A stretch of 64,000 nt of DNA, taken from positions 744,001 to 808,000 of the forward strand of contig NZ_JRKI01000061.1 of assembly GCF_000935125.1 (NCBI RefSeq). The letters are read 5' to 3'. The notes under the pieces were generated by a model, which was not told where the DNA came from, ran no database searches, and saw only the letters and a program-made list of their open reading frames with translations. The stretch is from Streptomyces natalensis ATCC 27448. GTDB lineage: Bacteria > Actinomycetota > Actinomycetes > Streptomycetales > Streptomycetaceae. Positions 8,281 through 16,484 of this stretch are shown piece after piece (position 1 is the stretch's first letter; the number at the start of each line of letters is the position of its first letter). A program made the position numbers and the translations under genes.

Positions 8281-9432
8281 ATGGACGCTCTGCTCGTGCT
8301 CCTCGCCGCGATCACGCTCGGCGGTTTCGTCTTTCTGCCCTGGATGCGACGTCGGCGGTCCGTGGCACAGTCCCGGCAGGGGCTGGTAGTGGCCACCGAC
8401 CCCATGGCCGGCTACGGCTTCGTGCCGCTGGACGAGCTCGACGTACGCCTGCCGGGCCCCGACCAGGAGCTGGACGAGGCGCTGGCCGAGGTACGGCGTA
8501 CCCGCGACTGGCGGCCGGCGGCCGAGCTGCTGAAGGCCACCGGCGACAACTGGGAGCTGCGCTGGCAGCGGGTGCAGACGCTGGCGGGGTCGGCGGCGTT
8601 CGAGCTGGCGCATGAGGGCGTACGGGAGGGGGCGCCGGACGCCTCGCCCGGCGCGGGGCCGCGGACCGGCGGCATCTGGCTGCGTACGTGGCGGCTGGAG
8701 TCCCCCAAGGATCCCGGTGGTGCCCAGACGCACGCCCAGTTCCTCGTCCTCCAGGCGCTGCGCGATCCCGGCTCGCAGGACTTCCGCATGATCCTGGAGG
8801 AGGCCCGTACGGTCTGCCGGGAGGCGGCGCTGCTGGCGCCCGGCAGCCCGATTCCGTACCTCACCGAGCTGGCGGTCGCGCGTGGCCTGGGCGAGCGCCG
8901 TGCCGACTACGAGGAGCTGTGGTCCGAGGTCGTCCAGCGCGCGCCGCACCACATGGGGGCGCATCTGGCGGCGCTGCCGTACTGGTCGGAGAAGTGGCAC
9001 GGGTCCCGCAAGGAGGCGGAGGCGTTCGCGGAGCGGGCGGCGGCGGGTGCGCCGGCCGGGAGTCTGCTGCCCGCGCTGCCGCTGTTCGCGGTGTACGAGC
9101 ATCTTCCCGAGGCGAATCTGGTCCGTGGCCTGTATCAGAGCGCGGTGATCGAGCGGGCCGTCGAGGGCGCCCACTACGCGCTGCGGGAGGCTCCCGCCGA
9201 CCACCCGATGGCCCCGCATGTCCGCCATCTCCTGGTCTGGTTCCTGGTCCGCGCGGAACGCTACGCGGAGGCCATGGAGCAGCTGCGCCTGGTCGACGGC
9301 CATGTGGGCGCCGTCCCGTGGTCCTACGGGCGCAGCCCCGCCGCCGAGTACGCGGCCTATCGGGCGCTGGCCATCGCGGGCTGGGAACAGATGGGCGGCA
9401 CGCCGGCGGACCTCCCGCCGGAGGGGCACTGA
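8281..9432 (+). CDS. Membrane-anchored conserved hypothetical protein
   Basis: The predicted protein has 383 residues from the ATG at 8281, immediately after the pyrimidine tract. One N-terminal helix (LLVLLAAITLGGFVFLPW) is followed by basic RRRR, so the bulk should face the cytoplasm. The remainder is helical, with ALREAPADHPMAPHVRHLLV and ERYAEAMEQLRLVDGH resembling TPR-like repeats, though no named domain is clear. It is divergent from metB and followed by msrA on the same strand after a 231-base gap containing imperfect CGCACGGACGGA repeats (about 9465-9525). Confidence 0.75.
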   Translation: MDALLVLLAAITLGGFVFLPWMRRRRSVAQSRQGLVVATDPMAGYGFVPLDELDVRLPGPDQELDEALAEVRRTRDWRPAAELLKATGDNWELRWQRVQTLAGSAAFELAHEGVREGAPDASPGAGPRTGGIWLRTWRLESPKDPGGAQTHAQFLVLQALRDPGSQDFRMILEEARTVCREAALLAPGSPIPYLTELAVARGLGERRADYEELWSEVVQRAPHHMGAHLAALPYWSEKWHGSRKEAEAFAERAAAGAPAGSLLPALPLFAVYEHLPEANLVRGLYQSAVIERAVEGAHYALREAPADHPMAPHVRHLLVWFLVRAERYAEAMEQLRLVDGHVGAVPWSYGRSPAAEYAAYRALAIAGWEQMGGTPADLPPEGH

Positions 9433-9663
9433 GTGGCCCGTGTGCGGGGCGCTACGGGGCCCCGCACGGACAGACCCGCACGGACGGACCACGCACGGAC
9501 GGAATGCGCATGGACGGAATGCGCCCCGGCGCCGGGGCGTTGCCCCGATAGCCACGCCCTCACTGCCCTTCCACCTCCCCACTCCCGTCCACGTCCCCAG
9601 CACCCAGCACCCAAGGTCCCCTCCCTCCCCGGTCCACATCCCCGCCCCTGGAGCCTGATCCCG

Positions 9664-10329
9664 ATGCTGTTCTCCCGCTTCAAGACCCACCTCCCCACCC
9701 CCGAGGAAGCGCTGAAGGGCCGCCCCGAGCGGGACTTCACCGTCCCCGACCGGCACACGGTCCTGGGCAACCCGCTGCTCGGCCCGTACCCCGAGGGCCT
9801 GGAGACCGCCGACTTCGGCCTGGGCTGCTTCTGGGGCGCCGAGCGCAAGTTCTGGCAGACCGACGGCGTGTGGACCACCCTCGTCGGCTACCAGGGCGGC
9901 CATACCCCCCACCCCACCTACGAAGAGGTCTGCACCGGCCACACCGGCCACACCGAGGCCGTCCGCGTCGTCTACGACCCCGCGATCGTCCCGTACACGT
10001 CCCTGCTGAAGCTGTTCTGGGAATCCCACGACCCCACCCAGGGCTTCCGCCAGGGCAACGACGTGGGCACCCAGTACCGCTCCGCCATCTACACCCACTC
10101 CCCCGCCCAACAACAGACCGCCGAGACCTCCCGCGACGCCTACCGCACCATCCTCCAGAAGTCCGGCTACGGCGACATCACCACCGAAATCCTTCCCGCG
10201 GAGGGGCGGCCGTTCTATCCGGCGGAGGGGTACCACCAGCAGTACTTGGACAAGAACCCGGCTGGTTACTGCGGGATCGGGGGGACGGGGGTCTCTTGCC
10301 CGATCGGCGTGGCCAAGACTGACGACTGA
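9664..10329 (+). CDS. msrA: Peptide-methionine (S)-S-oxide reductase
   Basis: The protein has 221 residues. The catalytic motif GCFWGAE is at residues 54-60, with Cys55 as the nucleophile that reduces methionine-S-sulfoxide. The family segments VGYQGGHTPHPTYEEVC, GHTEAVRVVYDP, FWESHDPTQGFRQGNDVGTQ and the C-terminal GYCGIGGTGVSCPIGVAK with resolving cysteines are all present, so the gene is intact. Its 3' end (10225-10329) is the sequence that recurs in pieces over the next 9 kb and appears to be an integration target. From memory this is the SCO4956 position. Confidence 0.95.
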   Translation: MLFSRFKTHLPTPEEALKGRPERDFTVPDRHTVLGNPLLGPYPEGLETADFGLGCFWGAERKFWQTDGVWTTLVGYQGGHTPHPTYEEVCTGHTGHTEAVRVVYDPAIVPYTSLLKLFWESHDPTQGFRQGNDVGTQYRSAIYTHSPAQQQTAETSRDAYRTILQKSGYGDITTEILPAEGRPFYPAEGYHQQYLDKNPAGYCGIGGTGVSCPIGVAKTDD

Positions 10330-10337
10330 CATCACCC

Positions 10338-11003
10338 GTGGGCTTCAGGACTTACGCGCGCAGGGTGCGCAACGAGCAGTTGCCACTCGCCCGACGACAC
10401 ACTGCGCTGAGGTGTGCCGTCGGGCACTACTGCCCGCTCGGCTTCAACGCGACCTGGGCCTACCTGGCTGCGACGGCACGCCCCTCCCCCGATCTCCGCA
10501 GGGACCCTGCGGCTCTGCTGCGCGCACTGGAGACGTTGGAGGAGAGCCGAGCAGTCCAGCTCAATGACGTGGCGAACTTCGCTGCTCGCCGTCATACGGA
10601 GAAGTCGGCCGGCCGACGAACTCCGCGAGCCTCCGGCACAGCCAACCTGCGTGGACCTCGCTGGCCGAGTGAAACGGCACCTTCCAGACTGGGGCTGATC
10701 GCCGCCGTCGCAGACCGTCACTCGGCGTTCCAACGCTTCCCGTACCCCGACGAGTCACTCTCCTCTGACGCCCAGGCGCGAGCGCTCGCCGACCTGCATG
10801 CCCGGCTCGACGCCTGCGCCTCTTCGTACCTCAGAGCCCTCGGCCGCCTCGACGTCCCGGCAAAAGAGGAACTGGTCGACACCATCCACGGCATCCGCGG
10901 CCTTACTCGTCCGGGCTACGCGCCTCTGAACATGCACGTGCTCCCATGGCTGCGCTTCGCGGACCTCGTCGCGTACGCCGCAGCGGCCCCTCTTGACGAT
11001 TGA
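10338..11003 (+). CDS. Unrecognised protein, possibly decayed
   Basis: An open frame of 221 codons begins with GTG eight bases after the msrA stop. The second half looks protein-like (QARALADLHARLDACASSYL, NMHVLPWLRFADLVAY), but around residues 95-115 the reading changes character and a competing frame reads DLAGRVKRHLPDWG, so a double frameshift is possible. I recognise no family. It ends with TGA at 11001-11003, which overlaps the first bases of an msrA-derived repeat; the gene therefore sits between the intact msrA and that repeat. Confidence 0.4.
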   Translation: MGFRTYARRVRNEQLPLARRHTALRCAVGHYCPLGFNATWAYLAATARPSPDLRRDPAALLRALETLEESRAVQLNDVANFAARRHTEKSAGRRTPRASGTANLRGPRWPSETAPSRLGLIAAVADRHSAFQRFPYPDESLSSDAQARALADLHARLDACASSYLRALGRLDVPAKEELVDTIHGIRGLTRPGYAPLNMHVLPWLRFADLVAYAAAAPLDD

Positions 11004-11076
11004 GCAAGGGCACCGGCAGTACCTTTCGGGCGCCGAAAACCCGAACGGGTACTGCGGGCTGAGCGGGACGGGGGTC
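11002..11076 (+). repeat. msrA 3'-end copy A (left half only)
   Basis: Translated in the msrA frame it reads EQGHRQYLSGAENPNGYCG and then LSGTG, matching the MsrA C-terminus up to the GTG codons, after which similarity stops and other sequence begins. It is close to copy B at 13252 (about nine of ten bases alike over 60). It is interpreted as one half of a split attachment site. Confidence 0.75.
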
Positions 11077-11229
11077 AAGTTCGGTGACCCGTCGGGTGAC
11101 GTTCCCACCCCTCGACATCGCCCCCGCTGGAACCTGAATCGCTTGGTCCTCACACGTTCGGGCGATGTGGTCGGACCCGCACTCGATACGCTGCTCCCAG
11201 GGATCAGAATCTCGCCCATGGGAGCAGCA

Positions 11230-11583
11230 ATGACCACCTCCGCCGCCGGGCAGCCACTCATCCCTCAGCCGCCTGCCACCGTCACGGCCCTCCGCCAGGC
11301 CGTCGTGCAGATCGCACCCGCCGCCCTGCCTGCCTTCACCCAAGAACTGGACCAGGCCGCCGATCACTCCCGCCAGGCTTCCGACCTGGCCCCGCTCCAG
11401 CGGTTCATCGCCCAGTGGGCCGTATACGTGCACATTCAGCGGCAGCCGAACCTCGCGAAAGAACTCCGTCACTGGGAGGACACCGCCGAGACAGGTGACG
11501 CGACGCAGGCTCGGCACGCCGCGTCCGCGATCGGCAAGATCCTTGACGACGCACACGCCGCGCTCGCCCTCCCGCCGCGGTGA
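11230..11583 (+). CDS. DUF6247-like small protein, putative antitoxin
   Basis: The predicted protein has 117 residues, with the start at ATG 11230 after GGGAGCAGCA. It reads ATVTALRQAVVQIAPAALPA, then PLQRFIAQWAVYVHIQRQP, which from memory resembles the actinobacterial DUF6247 family. It overlaps the next gene by 4 bases (GTGA), implying coupled translation. Such pairs of about 115 and 90 residues are commonly arranged as antitoxin followed by a RelE/ParE-like partner. The cassette lies between the left-half (A) and right-half (C) copies of the msrA end. The toxin-antitoxin assignment is inference. Confidence 0.6.
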   Translation: MTTSAAGQPLIPQPPATVTALRQAVVQIAPAALPAFTQELDQAADHSRQASDLAPLQRFIAQWAVYVHIQRQPNLAKELRHWEDTAETGDATQARHAASAIGKILDDAHAALALPPR

Positions 11584-11852
11584 GCACCGACTGGCGCTGG
11601 GAGTACGACCCGGATCATGCTCATGTGGCAGGCGGCATCCCCGCTCACGTGGTGACCGAAGTGGAGCGTCTGGCAGGGCAGCTGATCGAGCTGGCCGGGA
11701 TGGGGGTCGACGTCAGCGACTTCGGCAACGGCCCCCGACCGGGCGGCCTGCGTCGCATGGACGCGGCAGACGGCTGGTTCTCCTTCTTGGTGGCGCCAAG
11801 AGACAGCCTGATCGTGATCGTCCGCATTGTGCCGCCGTTCCAGGACTTGTAG
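11580..11852 (+). CDS. Small protein paired with the DUF6247-like gene, putative RelE/ParE-like toxin
   Basis: The predicted protein has 90 residues from the GTG at 11580. It contains WRWEYDPDHAHVAGGIPAHV and VVTEVERLAGQLIELAG, with a beta-rich C-terminus (LRRMDAADGWFSFLVAPRDS, then LIVIVRIVPPF). The order helix-helix followed by antiparallel strands, and the length, fit RelE/ParE-fold toxins, and proteins of this kind follow DUF6247 genes in other Streptomyces as far as I recall. No catalytic residue can be assigned. Toxic activity is an inference from size, pairing and the 4-base overlap. Confidence 0.55.
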   Translation: MSTDWRWEYDPDHAHVAGGIPAHVVTEVERLAGQLIELAGMGVDVSDFGNGPRPGGLRRMDAADGWFSFLVAPRDSLIVIVRIVPPFQDL

Positions 11853-11933
11853 GCGGACCCGTCCACCGCCCAAGCGGCCCCATCCACCGCCCACTACGAG
11901 GACGGTCACCTGCCGGCGCGCCCTCGTAGGGAG

Positions 11934-11980
11934 GGGTGTGAGTTGCCCGGTGGGCGTGGCTCCGGCCGAAGGCGACTGGC
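11934..11980 (+). repeat. msrA 3'-end copy C (right half only)
   Basis: This piece reads GVSCPVGVAPAEGDW in frame, the last part of an MsrA C-terminus, with unrelated sequence before it. Joined to copy A at the shared GTG/GGT codons it would rebuild a complete msrA end, so A and C look like the two sides of one insertion of about 860 bases. Confidence 0.7.
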
Positions 11981-12009
11981 GTTCCACGAAGCGGCGGCCC
12001 GAAAAGAAA

Positions 12010-12037
12010 TTGAACGAGACGTCTCGTCTCGTTTAGT
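12010..12037 (+). promoter_or_regulatory. Promoter with overlapping TetR-type palindrome
   Basis: TTGAAC (12010-12015) and TTTAGT (12032-12037), 16 bases apart, resemble -35 and -10 boxes. The perfect 14-bp palindrome ACGAGACGTCTCGT (12014-12027) fills the spacer, where a bound repressor would block polymerase. The transcript would begin within a few bases of the ATG at 12046, so the message may be leaderless. No TetR gene is adjacent. Confidence 0.6.
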
Positions 12038-12045
12038 GTGAGGGC

Positions 12046-13257
12046 ATGACGACCCACAAGCACGGCAAGCGCGCCCATATCGCCATGTTCTCCATCGCCG
12101 CCTACGGGCATGTGAACCCGAGCCTCGAAGTGATCCGGGAGCTCGTCGCCCGAGGGCACCGCGTCACCTACGCAATTCCTCCCCGCTTAGAGGAGGAGGT
12201 CACCGAGACCGGTGCCGAGCCGGTCCTGTACGGCACGACACTGCCGTCGCCCGACAGCGACCCGTCGGCATGGGGGACCACGCTCCTCGACAACGTCGAG
12301 CCGTTCCTGGACGACGCGATCCAGGCGCTGCCGCAACTCATCGAGGCGTATCAAGGGGACGAGCCGGACCTCGTGCTGCATGACATCACCTCGTATCCGG
12401 CGCGCGTCCTCGCTCACCGCTGGGGCGTGCCCGCGATCTCCCTCTCGCCGAACCTCGTCGCATGGGAGGGGTACGAGGAGGAGGTCGCCGAGCCGATGTG
12501 GGCGGAGGCCAGGGCGACCGAGCGCGGCAGGGCGTACTACGAGAAGTTCGCCAACTGGCTTGCGGAGAACGGGATCACGCAGCACCCCGACCCGTTCGTC
12601 GGCCGCCCCGGCCGGTCGGTCGTGCTCATCCCCAAGGCGCTGCAACCGCACGCCGACCGGGTCGACGAGAACGTCCACTCCTTCGTCGGCGCCTGCCAGG
12701 GCGACCGCACGGCGCAGGGCGGCTGGGAGCGGCCCGCGGACGCCGAGCGCGTGCTACTCGTCTCGCTCGGCTCGTCCTTCACCAAGCAGCCCGGTTTCTA
12801 CCGCGAGTGCATCAAGGCGTTCGGCGGCCTGCCGGACTGGCACGTCGTGCTCCAGGTAGGTAAGCACGTCACCACCGAAGACCTCGGGGAGATCCCCGGG
12901 AACGTCGAAGTACACCACTGGGTACCGCAGTTGGCGATCCTGAAGAAGGCCGACGCCTTCATCACGCACGCCGGCGCAGGAGGCAGCCAGGAGGGCCTGG
13001 CCACCGCCACACCCATGGTGGCCGTCCCGCAGGCCGTCGACCAGTTCGGCAACGCGGACATGCTCCAGGCACTCGGCGTGGCCCGCCACCTCCCGATGGA
13101 CCAGGCGGACGCCGCCACCCTCCGTGCGGCGGTGCTCGCGCTCGTCACCGACCCGGAAGTGGGACGCCGCCTCACAGCCATCCAGCGGGAGATGGCCACC
13201 GAGGGCGGCACCCGGCAAGCGGCTGACCTCATCGAGGCCGAATTGCCCGCCGAGTAA
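12046..13257 (+). CDS. mgt: Macrolide-type UDP-glycosyltransferase
   Basis: The protein has 403 residues of the GT-B fold, family 1, close in appearance to OleD/Mgt enzymes that inactivate macrolides by adding glucose to the desosamine hydroxyl. The N-terminal domain has FSIAAYGHVNPSLEVIREL with probable catalytic base His22 and HDITSYP with Asp113. The C-terminal nucleotide-sugar motif HAGAGGSQEGLATATPM starts at His308, then VPQAVDQFGNADML. A self-protection or resistance role is inferred. The last codon and stop (GAG TAA) coincide with the first bases of msrA copy B. A deleted second copy lies at 18052-18361. Confidence 0.9.
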   Translation: MTTHKHGKRAHIAMFSIAAYGHVNPSLEVIRELVARGHRVTYAIPPRLEEEVTETGAEPVLYGTTLPSPDSDPSAWGTTLLDNVEPFLDDAIQALPQLIEAYQGDEPDLVLHDITSYPARVLAHRWGVPAISLSPNLVAWEGYEEEVAEPMWAEARATERGRAYYEKFANWLAENGITQHPDPFVGRPGRSVVLIPKALQPHADRVDENVHSFVGACQGDRTAQGGWERPADAERVLLVSLGSSFTKQPGFYRECIKAFGGLPDWHVVLQVGKHVTTEDLGEIPGNVEVHHWVPQLAILKKADAFITHAGAGGSQEGLATATPMVAVPQAVDQFGNADMLQALGVARHLPMDQADAATLRAAVLALVTDPEVGRRLTAIQREMATEGGTRQAADLIEAELPAE

Positions 13258-13330
13258 GGGCACCAGCAGTACCTTTCGGACACCAAAAACTCGAACGGGT
13301 ACTGCGGCATCGCCGGGACGGGGGGCAAGC
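13252..13330 (+). repeat. msrA 3'-end copy B (left half only)
   Basis: Starting inside the glycosyltransferase stop codon it reads KGHQQYLSDTKNSNGYCGIA then GTG, like copy A. Beyond the break both copies share the pattern GGnCAAGyT...GTGACCC, suggesting the same incoming arm. Confidence 0.75.
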
Positions 13331-13890
13331 TATGTGACCCCTTCGAAACGAACCGGGCGTCTCCTGTCCGACGGGCATCACCCCTGCCCCGAGCGAAGAT
13401 TAGGCGGCTGGGGCGAACAGAGCGAGCGGCTGATCTCGCTTCGACTGCGGCGTGTGTCCGCAGACAGATACGCGGGTACAAGCAGGTCCGACCGGTAAGA
13501 AGCTCCTGCCCTCGACCGTCACCAACTCTGTGACCAGCGAAGGGCATGTGACGTGAGCGATGCCTTACGGCACATCGCCGACGCCGTGACGGATGTGACA
13601 GAAGACGAGTTGGGTGACGTGCTGAAGGCGTTCGGCGTCGTCGTCTCGGAGCGTCGGCGATCCGTCGCGGCAGAGGCACCCCGGACGCTTCCGCCGGCAC
13701 AGGGCGGCCTCTCGGACGTCCAGCCCGAGGCGCGAAGTGGGTCTGAGGCCGTCGGGGCTTCTCGTCAGCCAGCACCGCCGGTACCTTCCCCGACGCCGTT
13801 GCCAGGCCCTGGAGGGCGCCTCGCAAATCGTATCCGAGGTGGGGTGGGTCTGAGCTCGCCGCTGCCTGAAGGCTCCTCGAACTCCCTGTT
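13331..13890. other. 560 bases without a supported gene
   Basis: A forward frame from GTG 13553 begins plausibly (MSDALRHIADAVTDVTEDEL), then becomes Pro/Gly-rich and runs into the antisense of the next operon's last gene. It may be the start of a truncated gene from an earlier insertion. Nothing else is recognised here. Confidence 0.4.
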
Positions 13891-14610
13891 TCAGCCGAAC
13901 GGAGTTGTCGGTATTCCGCTGCCCGTCGGGCCTGCGGCTGGGCCCGGTACGGCCTTGGGAGAAGTAGGCGCATTCGTATGGGCTGCCACCTCGGGTGAAG
14001 CGGGACCGTCATCCTGGTCAAAACTTACGCTGTGCAAGAGCTCCACGATGTCGGCACAGTAATCATCCCAGTGTTCTTCGCAAGGAGTTGAGAAATCAAT
14101 CGACACAAGGCACTGTTCCTGAGTTTCTATACCCGGCGGCACGGGCATGAACGCCTGCATTTCTGCCATGGGAATCATCGCCTCCTCTCCGGAGGGAGAT
14201 TCCTTGGCGGGAACGGCAACTTCTCGTGTCCCTGACACTACCGCGACGGGGCCACTGGACGTTTCGAGTACGGTGCCGGACCATGAATTTCCGCGTGCGG
14301 TAATGAGTGCGTGGACCATTCCCTTGGCTGCCACTTCAGCATCTCCGTACGAGAAGGGGTGAACCGTCACCAGCAGTGTCCCCAGGGACAGTTCTCCCTC
14401 ATGTGCACGCATGCAGGTTCCGGCATAGAGAGCGCCAGTTCTTTCGAGGGCTTGTGATGCCTGATGGAGTTTTCCCACCATGTGCCGGAACATGGCAGGC
14501 TTCGATTTCAGAACCTCTACGGAGATACGTGAGGTGATGTCCCGTTCCGCTTCTTCTGGGGTGATCCCTATCGGGATGGCGGTGTAACCGGCGGGTACCG
14601 TAAATTCCAT
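13891..14610 (-). CDS. Conserved hypothetical protein of a type VII-like operon
   Basis: The predicted protein has 239 residues with no signal peptide or membrane helix. It opens with MEFTVPAGYTAIPIGITPEE and contains ALERTGALYAGTCMR, LGTLLVTVHPFSYGD and a later conserved-looking VSIDFSTPCEEHWDDYCADI before a Pro/Ala-rich end. From memory, proteins of this style accompany WXG100-type genes in Streptomyces, but no function is assigned to them. It is the last of four genes transcribed leftwards from 16838, two bases after the previous stop, so it is probably translationally coupled. Confidence 0.65.
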   Translation of the reverse strand: MEFTVPAGYTAIPIGITPEEAERDITSRISVEVLKSKPAMFRHMVGKLHQASQALERTGALYAGTCMRAHEGELSLGTLLVTVHPFSYGDAEVAAKGMVHALITARGNSWSGTVLETSSGPVAVVSGTREVAVPAKESPSGEEAMIPMAEMQAFMPVPPGIETQEQCLVSIDFSTPCEEHWDDYCADIVELLHSVSFDQDDGPASPEVAAHTNAPTSPKAVPGPAAGPTGSGIPTTPFG

Positions 14611-14612
14611 GG

Positions 14613-15242
14613 CTAGTGTCCCATCTGATCACGGTGCGGCCAGGCAGGCGGGGGCGTAGGCGGGGAAACAGGAAACCGTGCAGCCTGCTGGCGGCGAAAC
14701 CGTTCCAGGAGCTCCAGGTTTCTTTGATGCCATTTCCTTGTGTAGCGGGGCCCCATGATGGCCGCCGTCATGCACAGAATGCCGCCGAGCCCCGCAGCCA
14801 CAGCGGCTATCGCCGACCCGCGGGCCGCCCACGCCAGCGAAAAGAGTCCGGCGCTGACGACGCAGCACGGAATGACCAGTTGAGCCGGGTGCCATCGCTC
14901 GTACGTAACGATGTTCCTGCGTGCCTGCGCAGCACGCTCTGGATGGATCGCCGAAGGGTCATGCGGCGCTGAGGAACCAGGTTGCGCCATCGGCTTCCAG
15001 CTGCCGGTGGACTGCATGCGAGCCAGTGTTGCCGCTGCCCGGAGCCGGGCCGCCGGACTGTCGTCGCGGGTGAGGATCAACCGGTACTGACCACGCCCAT
15101 AAGGTTCGGACGAGCTGAACTTGTAACCGAATTCAGCGCCGATCCAAATGGCGTAGTCGACTTGAGCTGAACCCCAACCGGTGAAGACCAGCTCGGCCGT
15201 GGGCCGCCCGTCGAAGTGAGCCACAATGGCCGCGTCACGCAT
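14613..15242 (-). CDS. Membrane protein of a type VII-like operon
   Basis: The predicted protein has 209 residues. The soluble N-terminal half (AAIVAHFDGRPTAELVFTGW, FGYKFSSSEPYGRGQYRLIL) may be a small alpha/beta domain. Residues about 125-165 form two hydrophobic segments (LVIPCCVVSAGLFSLAW and IAAVAAGLGGILCMTAAIMG), with a basic cytoplasmic-type tail after them (RRQQAARFP). No family is recognised. It lies nine bases after the large WXG-type gene and two before the next, consistent with one operon. Confidence 0.65.
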   Translation of the reverse strand: MRDAAIVAHFDGRPTAELVFTGWGSAQVDYAIWIGAEFGYKFSSSEPYGRGQYRLILTRDDSPAARLRAAATLARMQSTGSWKPMAQPGSSAPHDPSAIHPERAAQARRNIVTYERWHPAQLVIPCCVVSAGLFSLAWAARGSAIAAVAAGLGGILCMTAAIMGPRYTRKWHQRNLELLERFRRQQAARFPVSPPTPPPAWPHRDQMGH

Positions 15243-15251
15243 GGTGTGCTG

Positions 15252-16478
15252 TCACCCTCCGTCGGTGGCGGCGCGGTCCTTGGCACTTCCCTTGTTCCAC
15301 GCGTTTTCTATCGCAACCACCAAAGCACCGCCCCCGCCTGGTATGCCCCCCATCTCCATCATCTGGCGCCTGTCCTTCGGCTTGAAGTTCTCGAACACCG
15401 AAGAGTCCCCGAACAGGCTTGCCCAGGAGTCCACGAGGCCGAAGTTCGAGGCTCCTTCGGCCGCACGGCTCTTGAGCAAAGCCGTGCCGAGCTTGCCTCC
15501 GACACGCGTCGCTGCTCCAAAGGGAATCGTTCCCAGCACATCCTGTGCGAGCGTCCGGTTGGAGACGACATCTTCGCCTCCGGCCATCCGTGCGGTGCCG
15601 TGCAGGACAAGCGCACCGGCCGCGAATCCCGACGAGGCGATTTCCAAGACACCCGCGGTGGGCGCCAGTACCACTTCAGCCGGGGGGAAAGCCATGCCGA
15701 TCGCGGCCAGTCCGACTCCTGCGGCGCCCACTACTGCGCTGACGGTTGACAGCACGTCGCCGACCGCTGCGATGGCGTTGGCGTGGTTCTTCACCCAGTC
15801 CCACATCTGGTGAGCAATGAGGGACTGTGCTTCCGCCAGTGACTTGATGGCATCGCCGAGCTTGTCGAGCAGTCCAGGCTCGTCCGGCGCTTCTTCCGAG
15901 GCACGGCGGATGGCCTCTGCCACTGTCTCTGCAGCCTCGTCGTGCTGATGCTTAAGGCGCTGGGCGTCTTCGATGAGAGTGTTGAGTGCGTTTCGGGCCG
16001 AGTCCAGTTCCGTGACCGCGTTGTTCAATCGCTGCTCGGCGTTGTGCAGTTCTTCGTCTGTCTCGAAGGTCTTGCCGGCCAGGCCAAGGTCCGGGTTCTC
16101 TTCGGCGTCACGCATTCGTGAACGTGCAGTGACCGCCCGGCCTTCCAGGTCCCGTGACCGAGACTTCATGGTGTCCAACTTCGCGGACCACTCGTTGAGC
16201 TGAAATCCACAGTCATAGAAGCTTTGTGTTGCAGCGTCAACAAGTTCAGGTAATTTCTTGACCCTCATGGAAAAGGCGTCAGCCGCTAAGCCGCGCCACT
16301 CTTTTCCGTGGCGCGTAATGGAATTCAGAGTCTCCCAGACGGACTCTAGATTTCTGTGTGCAGTAAATGTTTCATCTACCAGAGTGCGTACTGCCGCCAG
16401 ATTCCCCGGTGTCGGATCAAATCCCAGACCGGGAAAACCTGCAGCCTCCGCGGGTATCTTTCCGCCGCTCACGAACAT
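15252..16478 (-). CDS. Putative type VII-secreted protein with WXG-like N-terminal domain
   Basis: The predicted protein has 408 residues. The N-terminal 200 residues are helical hairpins with HGKEWRGLAADAFSMRVKKL (a W-x-G turn followed by A-x-x-AF) and a long coiled-coil stretch (NAEQRLNNAVTELDSARNAL). A central hydrophobic helix group (AIAAVGDVLSTVSAVVGAAG) follows. Large WXG-type effectors normally carry a C-terminal toxin domain; here the C-terminus (ENFKPKDRRQMMEMGGIPGG) is short, so the toxin may be missing. It starts six bases after the small WXG gene. Confidence 0.65.
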   Translation of the reverse strand: MFVSGGKIPAEAAGFPGLGFDPTPGNLAAVRTLVDETFTAHRNLESVWETLNSITRHGKEWRGLAADAFSMRVKKLPELVDAATQSFYDCGFQLNEWSAKLDTMKSRSRDLEGRAVTARSRMRDAEENPDLGLAGKTFETDEELHNAEQRLNNAVTELDSARNALNTLIEDAQRLKHQHDEAAETVAEAIRRASEEAPDEPGLLDKLGDAIKSLAEAQSLIAHQMWDWVKNHANAIAAVGDVLSTVSAVVGAAGVGLAAIGMAFPPAEVVLAPTAGVLEIASSGFAAGALVLHGTARMAGGEDVVSNRTLAQDVLGTIPFGAATRVGGKLGTALLKSRAAEGASNFGLVDSWASLFGDSSVFENFKPKDRRQMMEMGGIPGGGGALVVAIENAWNKGSAKDRAATDGG

Positions 16479-16484
16479 GCACCC

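Noticed and set aside
8092..10335. A single 1134-residue minus-strand protein from 10335 through metB
   Set aside because: Only the last 386 codons look like a protein (MetB). The rest is antisense of the membrane-anchored hypothetical gene and msrA, both of which have clear starts and motifs.
11076..11230. An integrase gene inside the msrA island
   Set aside because: No serine or tyrosine recombinase motif was found anywhere between 10.3 and 19.3 kb, so the island has no visible integrase of its own.
13553..14062. A 169-codon forward gene
   Set aside because: Its second half is antisense to the last gene of the type VII-like operon and turns Pro/Gly-rich; only the first 45 codons look plausible, so it is kept as a note in the intergenic entry.
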